Source of the DNA: Paramacrobiotus metropolitanus
Lineage: Eukaryota > Tardigrada > Eutardigrada > Parachela > Macrobiotidae
Direction of reading: 5' to 3'
Length of the DNA: 64,000 bases
Assembly: GCF_019649055.1 (NCBI RefSeq)
Contig: NW_026570250.1
Location: 496,001-560,000, forward strand
A program made the translations under genes and the position numbers. Shown here one piece after another: positions 12,301 to 21,474 of this stretch. Positions within the stretch are counted from its first letter, which is position 1, and the number at the start of each line of letters is the position of its first letter. The notes under the pieces were generated by a model. It saw nothing but the letters and a program-made list of their open reading frames with translations, was not told the DNA's origin and did no database searches.

Positions 12301-15300
12301 TACTGTTACTGCTGTTATTTATTGTATCCTCATTTCCACTGATGCTATAATCGTATTTTAATATCCTGTTTTCGTTTTCCTGTTATTTATTATATCTCTG
12401 TTCATATTCAATAATTATTATTCTTTTTCTTTACTTTACGCCTCTGTTGAATTAATTTCACTGGTGCCATTAAGGTTACCCCTATTTTGGCTTTTCTCAA
12501 AAAGACCAGTTTCTCAAAACTTGCAATCCCACCAACTGAAGAGTGCTCTATCTGGTGGGGAAAAGTGTATAGAAATATAGTAACTGGGAGGCGAGATATA
12601 AATTTTTAAAGTATTCGACCCAGAGCAGCCAGTACTGTAATTAATGACCGGCCCGGCTTACCATTTGCATGCCTGCGTATATGCAAGCGATTAGATTTGG
12701 ACATGCAGTCAAATGAATGGGGAGCACCTGTTTGCGATTTGTATCTTTTATTTTACTGGGTCATAAAACCGTAGCAAAATGGATGCAAACTCTGAAGACA
12801 AAAGACTTTGATCACACATGAGTGTAGCTGGGCAGCGCACACTCGGCTGTCTAGTTGGTCTTTCGGGCTATTCCTACGTGGTATGTGTGGTGAACTGAGA
12901 CTGCCAACATCTTCAAATGAGATTTATCCCTGCATGAACTTTCGAATCCTACAGCTAAAAATGCGGTTAACAGGCTTTGAAAATTAACTAGTCACTAATG
13001 GAATTAAGTAGAATTTTGAAATTTTGACAGTGGATGTATGGATATCGTAAAAGTCTAATTGCGAGGGCGATTTTGAAAAAAGTTGATTTTGCTCGCGTTA
13101 TTGTCGAATCAAGCAACCGACGAAGTGTTTTTTGCAAGTTGCAACTTTAAAATGGACTTTTTCCAAAAAAGCTCTCGCAAGGTGCTGGAGAATCGCGTTT
13201 TATATTTTACAGGCCGGTAACAAAAAATCTCAGTTCAATCTAGTCAGACTAGTTAATTTTTAAGCGGAATTACCAAATGTTGAATTTTAAAGTTTACTAT
13301 TGAACCTATGATACTGGTTACAGGGGTTGAATTTTTCATGATTTTAACTAAGAAACACTTTAGAATGGTCAAGACTGGGTTTTGAGTCGATATCGCAGGA
13401 TCTCCACATTCGCGAACGGTAAAAGCCAAAACAGGGGTAACCTTAATGGTGTGTTCCGTAATATATATGCCTTGTATTTATCGTTAAATACTTATTGCCA
13501 ATATTTTCTGGTTGCCTTTGGTCAATATTTCCAGATTTTACCGTGAAACCCGTTAACCACCATCACATTTCCGTGTCTACGCAGAAAACGTTTCGGCGGC
13601 ATATTCGGCGGCACTGCAGTTCTTATCTGTTTATTTTATTTCATTGTGTCTCATTGTGTTTCAATGATTTTATCGTTTGGTTCCCTTGATGCCTGATAAT
13701 CGCTTAATGCTTATATCCGTTGGTCACATGTGTTTAGTGGAAACCAGCATCACGATTCCTTCGTTGTCATTTCGGTTCCCTTTGATGGCTTCTTATTTGG
13801 GTGTACAATATGCATTGCCTTCTGCTTGCACCTCAGTTCCCTTCATTCCTCAGTGATGACCATACTGTTCGGTTACGTAACTTGTTGCCTGATGACAGTC
13901 ATAAAGTTCTCTTAATCGCTTATATAGTGATTCATAATTATAAATTTTACCAGTTCTCTCGTCATTAAACAGTTTTGTTCTTTAATCTTGCTGATCGATC
14001 TGGACATTTGTTGGATATCAAGTGCGTTTTCGTCTTGTTCGCGAGATATTATTTGCGTCCCATAATTTTGCTTATACAGTCCATCACCATGTATTGGGCC
14101 TATTGGCTATTCACGTCGAACGCGATTACAATATATTATATTATATTATAGTATATATCATAATTGCACTTTTCATTTGCGACTGCCAGCGTGTTAGCGG
14201 CTGCTCTGTTCTTTCGGTCCGGTAACTTGCCGGATGCGTAGAATTCTGATTTCAGTTGTTTGCGTTCTGACTACCTTTGCATCTTTGCTCAGCTAAATTT
14301 ATGTTGGTATTGTTTCCGTGGGATTTTCACATCAAACATGACTTTTAATCGTTTTTACGTTATCATCCCAGAGACTTAACCGTATCCGATTCGTTTTGGT
14401 GTTCTCAAATTTTTTTTTATCCTACTGTATCTAACGCCTCGGATTAACTGATTCGCAATGGGACGAGATGGAAAGCAGTGGATATGCCGATCACCAAACC
14501 GGAGGCGAAACGCGGATGCTCGCACGCCAACGTTATTACCATTTGTTCTTCCAATTTTACCTTCAGACATGTTATCCAGCATCACATTTCTGTGTCCATG
14601 CCGAAAATATATTCCGGGGCACTGAGCCGCTTTCTACAGTTCCTACATTTTCCACGTTGTGTTGCGTGGCTCATTAATGAAGCTGAAGTGTTTAATTTAT
14701 CGTCCGTTAATACCGGTATGGGATCAAATATTCCCATGTTGCACTTACAGGAATTCAACGTTTGGTTCCCGTTGAATTCTTTGTTGGCCTATATCCCTTG
14801 ATATCATCTGTGTTTTACTGAAACCCGCATTGCGGTTTCTTCATTGTCACACAGCGTATCTGAATTCATTGTGTCTGAATTTGCGTTATCGCTCATTGAT
14901 AAGTCGTGACGATAAGTTTCGTCATTTTACGGTTTTGCGATCATCAAGTTTCCCGTATAATCCTACTTTCCAAAACTGACCAATTCTCTTATGGTTGTGC
15001 AGTATATTTTAATCCTGCTGATTCGTCACTTGTACAGTTTCTGTACTTATTTATTCCATATTCCTACTATTGTGTGTCAATTGACATTTGACGCTGATGC
15101 ACATTTCTCTGCTTTATAATCGGTCACCGTGATTTCGGAATTAATTTTAAGCGCAGTTTGCGTCGTCTGTTACCGACATTGCCTTCCTTTCTACAGTTTC
15201 CGTATCAGTGGTGCAGCTGCCACGTTGGTCATTGATTGGATATTCTTATGTTCCTGTTTGGGGGTTTGTTTGGGGCGTTTGTGCTTGTTGTTAGATCATT

Positions 15301-17057
15301 GTGTTTTTCGTTGTTGATTCATTGTATTCATTGTGTATATCATTGTTTCCCATTAAAATACCCGGCAAACCCCGTCGTCGATCGGTTACAGCACACGCGA
15401 GCAACAGAATTAAAAGGAATTATCGGAGATAATGAATGTTAATTCTGGCGAGCGGCATGATTTTGTCTCGCCTTTGACATTAATGTGCTGTCGCGGTTGA
15501 GATTTATTGCTGGCCATCTGGGTGGTCAGATGGTATTCCTTGAGATTGCTCTGGTTTCATGCTGCCTTTAGCAGCTTTACATCAGTGTTCATTTGCAAAG
15601 AGTTTTGATGTAGTTCACGTCGAACGCGATTTTCCCACCCACCCTATCCCATTTTTCCTGGGAAGAGCTGTGGAAGGGGTGTTTATTTTTATTGGTTCAT
15701 TGTTTTCTTTCATTGTGTTCAATATTCCCCATGGGGGGCGTTTGTGCTTGTTGTTAGATCATTGTGTTTTTCGTTGTTGATTCATTGTATTCATTGTGTA
15801 TATCATTGTTTCCCATTAAAATACCCGGCAAACCCCGTCGTCGATCGGTTACAGCACACGCGAGCAACAGAATTAAATAGTATATACAAAGCTGACCTTT
15901 AGCGTTGTCGTTCCCGTAGAATGGTCTCCAGCCACTGCAGTAACGGCAACTCCATTCTTTTTGCTAGTAGGGATTTCTTTCCGCCGCACAACGTGGTACT
16001 GTGCCGGCTTCGTTTTCATTCCACTGGATAAATTGACAAAAACCTGTATTCCTTCCACGCCCTGCGTTCCTGGCACTTGACACTGCATAATCCCCGAACC
16101 TGCGCTCAGCCACTGTCAAATACCATTGTTACGTTATCTAATGTGTTCTGAATTCTGAGTGTTTAACTACCTGAGCACATCTAATAAATCATCATAACAA
16201 CTTTCCTGGTTGCAAAAATACTAAGCTAACAAATACCGTAGATATTACAATCTAACCGGAACACATATACTGTACCAGCACCGAAAATATATGCATAATG
16301 ATAAACGAAGGCCATTTTGAGAATTCAACGTTCTGCCCAACTAAACGGTCATCATTAATAACATACGTACCTGAACATCACCCTCTTTAAGCTCAGTTGT
16401 CGTGTTGTTGCAGTCTTCATGCACCAAGGATCCGTTTAGAATGTACGTTATCTAAATCAATAAGCCTCTTTATTATAAATAAATTCGCTTCCTGTACCGA
16501 ATGTGTCTTATAAAAATTAACGAACATTCTAAGATGCTAGATCAAATAACGAAAGGTTCCATTATCTTTCCAATAACTGATGTAAATTATCACACATACT
16601 ACACAGCTTCTGTTTGTGCGCCACCTGGGACCTCACATTTTCGATTCCACGAAGTGGATGGTCCGGTATGGCTTTCAAAGAATCAATCCGAGCATGAGCC
16701 ATAACCAAGAAGGGATCCAGAAAGCGAAGCTAAAAAATCCGTACAAACAAAATAAAAGTTTTTGCCGTCAGTACTAGTTTCGCAATCCCAAAGTATGTGC
16801 ACACGTTACATTTCGTTATTTTCGTAACGAACAATGACAAAATGAATTCCAGAGTTTATGAATGAACATTACCCGAGCGCTGGAGACCACTGTCCGCATA
16901 TCGAACCCTATTAAAAAGAAGATGTAGTAAACCGTAAACCCAGAACGACCTGAAAATTATTATGAAAATGCACAAATATTTTTCGATTACCTTTCCACGT
17001 GCGCCGTTCAATAACTGGAAAAATTAAATCCACAGACCGGAAGTGACTTGAAGGCAT
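9328..17057 (-). CDS. pirin paralogue A, metal ligands largely lost, one intron carrying a 5.7-kb insertion
   Basis: Exons 5'-3': 17057-16991, 16907-16873, 16729-16637, 16451-16371, 16112-15897, 9986-9857, 9779-9633, 9535-9488, 9419-9328; 302 residues. Pirins are nuclear bicupin iron proteins that act as redox-sensing transcriptional cofactors or quercetin dioxygenases. Nine-exon structure and intron phases match pirins B and C exactly, so the model is secure. Intron 5 is 5.9 kb, against 69 and 123 bp in B and C, because repeats were inserted. The N-terminal cupin has decayed at its metal site: of the four ligands (H, H, H, E) only the first is kept (His58). The second is Leu60, and the third and fourth are Gln102 and Gln104 in a G-I-M-Q-C-Q context instead of G-I-L-H-x-E. 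The frame is fully open, so the protein is probably made. I infer a non-metal or changed function rather than a pseudogene. Confidence 0.85.
10182..10398. repeat. 5' terminal segment of the long copy, hairpin-rich
   Basis: Matches 15415-15631 with only a one-T length difference seen. It holds four perfect stem-loops in succession: ATTATC/GATAAT, GGCGAG/CTCGCC, CCATCTG/CAGATGG and GCTGC/GCAGC. The conservation together with these stems suggests a structured RNA end. It also contains the phrase CACGTCGAACGCGATT, which recurs near 14108 and 15617. Confidence 0.6.
10800..10816 (+). repeat. internal hairpin repeat, copy 1 of 3
   Basis: CCCGGCA-TAT-TGCCGGG, a perfect 7-bp stem with a 3-nt loop, inside a ~70-bp repeat that starts with TTTGTGACTATCACC. 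The same unit recurs near 12227 and 14218. Confidence 0.6.
12227..12243 (+). repeat. internal hairpin repeat, copy 2 of 3
   Basis: TCTGGCA-TAT-TGCCGGA: same fold as copy 1, with the outer pair changed from C-G to T-A and one T-G wobble. Confidence 0.6.
12474..13442. mobile_element. MITE-like element with terminal inverted repeats flanked by TTAA
   Basis: About 970 bp bounded by GGTTACCCCTATTTTGGC on the left and its near-perfect inverse on the right (the arm continues through AAAAGCC). TTAA flanks both ends (12470-12473 and 13443-13446). TTAA duplication is the hallmark of piggyBac-type insertion, but no transposase ORF is present, so it would be a non-autonomous copy. It sits inside the larger repeat of pirin A intron 5, so it inserted after that repeat. 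The short ends could also fit another TTAA-targeting family. Confidence 0.6.
14218..14234 (+). repeat. internal hairpin repeat, copy 3 of 3
   Basis: TCCGGTA-ACT-TGCCGGA: same 7-bp fold, outer pair T-A, one T-G wobble, loop changed. Confidence 0.6.
15415..15874. mobile_element. short, internally deleted copy of the same non-coding repeat
   Basis: About 460 bp: the 5' ~215 bp and 3' ~140 bp of the long copy joined by ~100 bp of unrelated sequence. It lies head-to-tail with the long copy, separated by TAAA, and ends with GCAACAGAAT-TAAA before the pirin A exon at 15897. Near-identity to the long copy's ends implies a recent origin. Confidence 0.65.
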
Positions 17058-17716
17058 ATTCTAACGTGAAGTCCAACAAAAGATGACAGAAATATAAGAA
17101 ATGAATTTTAGCGGAAAGAGAACGCTTCCTGATGTCAAAGTTGAGAAGCAGCTCCGGTAAAGCAGTTAGGAAATTTTGTGTGAATTAGTGTCGCGATCCT
17201 ATGAGTAAAAAACTGCACGATCACGACACGGATTATACTCTCCTGAAAATCGATGAAACGGTTGCAACGGGCGTCGTGCAACAGCTTACACACTACGCAG
17301 GGAGCAGAACTAACGATAAAATGACGGCATACATCAGGTGACCGCCACAGGAAGAATTCCGTCCCACCCGGATCTCTGACAGCTATGTGACTGTCGTGTA
17401 AACACCAACGTAACTGAAACTGACTTGCACTTGTCTCTCTTATACGTGCGCAGTAAAAACAGCCTTTTGTAGCTTGTACGCACAATTTATCTGAAAGCAA
17501 TGAATTAATCGAAAGTAAATCAGGACAATCAAAATTAGTTTCGCTTTAATCTACAGTTGCATAATCATAATGTCAATATAATAACAGTCACGGGAGCTGC
17601 ACTTCCAGAACCGGGATTAACCAACGGAGATCCAAATTACTGTCATAACGTTGTTGGAAAAAACTTAAATATAAAATGAAAGCTTAACGTTAGCATTCAA
17701 GATCCACCTGGAAATT
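17058..17716. other. intergenic DNA between pirin A and pirin B
   Basis: Promoter side of pirin A and 3' side of pirin B. The central part (about 17200-17500) is less AT-rich and open on both strands: a 46-codon ATG ORF on + (17201-17341) and a longer open frame on -. Neither resembles a known family, and I could not fit splice sites to either. Confidence 0.4.
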
Positions 17717-19670
17717 TTAATCTCCTTTAAAAAATCGAGACGTCCAGTTCTTTCCTCTTTCAAAGCCATTTTGGCTATTTCGGAAGTCTATAAAAAAAAC
17801 GCAAATTAAATCCCCTTCAAAAATAAATTAAAAAATTTATTATTAACTCACCTCGAAACGCTTGATCGATTTCCTCCTGAGTATTCATCACCATTGGTCC
17901 TAGATTAAAAAAAACTATTGGCAACGGCAACGCGTCAAACATTAATCAGAATTCACCCCGTCGAGCAAGCGGTTCGTTCAGCGGTTGGCCGGCAATCAGA
18001 ACCAAACGCGCATCCTCCGCAGTAGTGTTCTCCATCCGCACATTAGCACCATCCTTAGCATAAATGACACAATAAAAAGTTTCCTTTTCCTGTTGTTCAT
18101 CAGGAGGACCTACAACAATATCGGTACAACACAATCTGCTGGTGTACTATTCACACATATACAATAAACAACCGGCGTACCAAAAGCAACTTTTCCCGAG
18201 ATTACATACGAAAAGGCATTCCACGTTTCATTGACAGGCTGCACCAGTACGGCACCAGGGGACAGAGTAATGTCCAGGTACATCGTCGGAGTGCGTGTGC
18301 GAACAGGAGACTACGAGCACTCGAATCAGTTTACTGGTTAATCATTATCCGCAGAAATACCATCGACGCAAATGCGTACTTTGACACCCAGACACTCGCC
18401 AGCAATCACGATCGCTTTAACACCGTTTTCATTGGCAACGGGAATATCGCTGCTGCGCAGTTCCTGGTACGCCGGCTCAATCATTTTGTCCTTTTTCGCT
18501 AAATTCACCCACAACTGGAATCCCTCTCCCCCATCCGGACCGGGCACTTCCGAGTGCAGGATACCTCGTCCAGCCGTCATCCACTACAACCAGAAAATAA
18601 CAGGCAGTGTCAACATGACATGGCCAACTTGAAATGGCCAACTTGAAATAAAATATCTATCAATAAAACAATCATTAACAATAAATAATAAAATAACAAA
18701 GCATTTATAAAAAAAATTACACTGCATTAGTATATGCAGGTAGCCAGGTACTTATTTTAAAGGACTGAACAAAATGACTCTTTACAAGAAAGCTGCACAG
18801 TATTCGATCACGATATGTAGCAGCTCCATCACCATGCAATCATGATAACAATGTGATGTTGTTACTTAAATAAATTAATCAAAAATCATAAGACTTCACT
18901 CAACCCTGCAATAATAATAAAAAAATAAAAATAATAATTTACTCTTAATAATTTACTCATTAATTACAAATTTACAACAGACATTCATTGTGGTTCCATT
19001 GCAGTCTGCATGAACCCGTGTATCCGATATGCGAATTTCAAGAACTTTCGCCATAAAGAGATCTTTAAATCTCCACAGTAAACGCACAGTGCACTAACCT
19101 GCAGATCTCCAACTCCAATGCTCCCTTTGTGGCCGGCAAAATCTTCATGATTAAATGATCCTTTTAACATGTAAGTCACCTGCAAAATAAAAACTACTAA
19201 GACTGTATCTCCCGTTGCAGCCCTGCCAGCCAACCACATGGTAAGCACGCTTAATGACCTACCGTTTCAAAGCCACGATGAGGATGCTCCGGGAATCCCG
19301 CTGGTGGTTTAACATCGAAATGATCCAGCAGGAGAAAGGGATCCAACTGCGTGAACTGCAATGGAATATTGTTCGCTACGGAGCACGGACAACAAACTCG
19401 CATGGTAAGCGTAAGGTTAAACAGCCAGAACAGGCAACGAGCAAGAAAACATCACGACTACGAGTACGCATACGGCATACCAGGTATGCCTACTCCCCGT
19501 ACCTCTCTGGATCTTCCAATAGATCGACGAACTCGAGCACCTGGAACAATGCAACTGTATTCTGAAGCAGCAAACTGCTGAAAATGTTTTATTTACACAC
19601 CTGCTCCGTCCATCTGCTCTTCAGCATAAAGCATGTGCTCGACGGTTCTAAATTTCGCCATTTTCGTCAT
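17717..19670 (-). CDS. pirin paralogue B, intact metal site
   Basis: Exons 5'-3': 19670/19661-19601, 19540-19503, 19346-19263, 19179-19099, 18583-18380, 18310-18181, 18109-17957, 17899-17852, 17787-17717. All splice borders and phases agree. The product is 289 residues from the ATG at 19661, essentially the length of human pirin; an in-frame ATG at 19670 would add three. Bicupin iron protein. N-terminal cupin ligands are all present: His54 and His56 in P-E-H-P-H-R-G, His98 and Glu100 in G-R-G-I-L-H-S-E. The C-terminal cupin ends with L-I-A-G-Q-P-L-N-E-P and the N-G-F-E-R motif. Expected role: nuclear, iron-dependent redox sensor or transcription cofactor. Compact introns contrast with its neighbours A and C, with which it forms a same-strand array from tandem duplication. 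Confidence 0.92.
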
Positions 19671-20184
19671 AAACCGTACCCTAAAGTGCCAACGAGGCTA
19701 TGCGTAAAAAAAGGACGCCAGATTGGCAAACCCACCAGCGTAAGTAATAAAATTTTATAAAAATAAAGAAAATGGCAACAGAGCACTCACGGATTAACTG
19801 GCCTCGCTGTAGAGGATCTGAAAAATGACACCGTTCTTTTTGCAGCAATATTCATCGTGTCTGGCAAGTGACAGGTGTTTTCGCTTTGTCACGACGGCGA
19901 TTAGCACTTGGCGTATATCGTACGTATGCTAAGGCGTATAAAACAACAAACGACTTCGTCGGACAAAATCAGCTGTTCAATCCTGTACAAGCTGCCGTAA
20001 ATAATGCATCACGTGATTGGGCGTGGAATGAGTGGAGAAACGCAATAATTATGGAAGAAAGAACGAAAACTATCTTTTAAAACGTTTTGGCAATAATCAC
20101 CAAAACAAAGAAATTCAATCGCGGTGATACTATCTGTAAATGATCATAAGCAATTAAGAAACGAAAAATCTCGAAACGTTGTCT

Positions 20185-20245
20185 GTTACATTAAGTATAT
20201 AGATATTATGTATTGCGCCGCAATACATAATATACTTAATGTAAC
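20185..20245. repeat. near-perfect palindrome / long hairpin
   Basis: Left arm 20185-20216 and right arm 20220-20245 are reverse complements over 26 bp, apart from a 6-nt bulge (ATAGAT) in the left arm; the loop is 3 nt. The arms start GTTACATTAAGTAT and end ATACTTAATGTAAC. It could be a short foldback insertion or a hairpin RNA source. Confidence 0.65.
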
Positions 20246-20478
20246 TGCGGTACAGACGGCAACACTGGAGTAAGGTGTTAATTCACTTTAACTTATAATT
20301 AAGTATACGATATAATTATACTGTACTCTGTACTCGTTAATTTTATCTGTACCAGCACGAGTATGTACAGTTCTTTATTTGGCATGTAACATGTTGATAA
20401 CCAACGTATAAAACTATTGCGAGCATCAGTTTACAACAACAATCAACAAGTTAACGAGAAAGAATAAGCAGGAAAAAC

Positions 20479-20511
20479 ACTGTCAGTGCGATCGCACTGT
20501 CAGTGCGATCA
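20479..20511. repeat. short tandem duplication
   Basis: CACTGTCAGTGCGATC occurs twice head-to-tail. Each copy is itself partly palindromic (CACTGTCAGTG). Function unknown. Confidence 0.5.
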
Positions 20512-21037
20512 TGATCAGAGATCTAGTTCAGTAACGCCTACTTAGGTATTGAATACTTTATAAATACAGAAATAAAAAAATTTTATAAATAATTTATCTA
20601 TATAAGTAAATTTATAAGTAACTGCGTAGTTATATGACGGACCAAATGTCCAAATTATAATAATTTGCACTGATCATGACGGTTGCTAAGACTGATAAGT
20701 AAGTTTAGTAATCTTTTAAGCGCTATAGTACTAAACTACACAGATTCGACTGAAAACAATGAAACAATCATCCGCAACAGATACACCCCAATCACAAAAA
20801 GAAAAATTCATCTATACTAGTACTGTCTTGCTCAGAAATCGTGCCCATTACGCATATCGCATTCCCACGCTGTATCTGTTTAGACAAGCGCTGCCGAAAA
20901 AACTGATCGTGATTCTTGAAGTAAGCCGGTAAGGTTTTTGACTTGTTTGAATGATTTCAGTAAGTACTCGTAGATACAACATTTTTACAGAATTGATAAA
21001 TGCATGATAAATGGTTTTAATACTGGTACAAGCACAT

Positions 21038-21075
21038 GTATTTGTTGCAGAGACAGCATTCTCTGCAACAAATAC
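21038..21075. repeat. perfect 16-bp hairpin
   Basis: GTATTTGTTGCAGAGA, a 6-nt loop (CAGCAT), then the exact reverse complement. The stem is long for chance in 1.8 kb of spacer but short for a standard microRNA precursor. Confidence 0.6.
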
Positions 21076-21474
21076 AACAAACGCGCGCCGGTGAAAATCC
21101 TTACGATTAATGTCGAAGACGCCCACTCCGGGTTAAAAATTTAGACTACGATATAATTGCGATTGCAATCAAGGCTTTAACGGTTTTACCGTACATGTGT
21201 CATGTGTGCAATAATTCTTTAGGATTTTAAAATGTTATTGGCCAAAAATGACCCTGCTGGTGCTAGAATGGTAAAAACAGGTTATAAAAATTTTATTACT
21301 AATTAGTCACAAAAGCATAGTCGCAGAATTACGACACAGTTATTTTGCAGATACTGTACAATAATTAATCATAAGGTGGATAGGTCATAGGTGTACAGGG
21401 TATCCACCTTGCTGTAATTATGACGGCGCAGTAGTAATCTTGAACACAGCACAATTTCTGTGTCAGAGCGATGG

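Larger units (their letters stand above)
10182..15410. mobile_element. unclassified non-coding repeat element, long copy
   Basis: About 5.2 kb inside intron 5 of pirin A. Its first ~220 bp and last ~145 bp recur almost unchanged in the short copy that follows. Both copies begin AGGAATTATC, end GCAACAGAAT, and every junction (left, middle, right) carries TAAA, so TAAA is the likely 4-bp target duplication. There are no inverted termini, no TG...CA ends and no long ORF. The 5' end is hairpin-rich. The interior has diverged internal repeats (see the three-copy hairpin) and a strong T-over-A bias on the + strand from about 10.9 to 12.1 kb. It encloses a separate TTAA-flanked element at 12474-13442. 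Class unknown: a decayed or non-autonomous retroelement is possible. Confidence 0.6.
19671..21474. other. intergenic DNA between pirin B start and pirin C end
   Basis: 1.8 kb, mostly AT-rich, with two strong stem-loops (20185-20245 and 21038-21075) and a short tandem duplication near 20479-20511. No supported gene. Confidence 0.5.

Noticed and set aside
10500-15450. Many Phe/Cys/Ile-rich ORFs in the pirin A insertion.
   Set aside because: They follow from T-rich repeat sequence; composition and lack of motifs argue against real proteins.
17135-17500. Open frames on both strands between pirin A and pirin B, including a 46-codon + ORF starting MSKKLHDHD.
   Set aside because: No family likeness and no splice sites that extend either frame; kept only as an intergenic note.
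19868-20080. 70-codon + ORF after pirin B (MTGVFALSRRRL).
   Set aside because: No recognisable domain, splice context or conservation cue.
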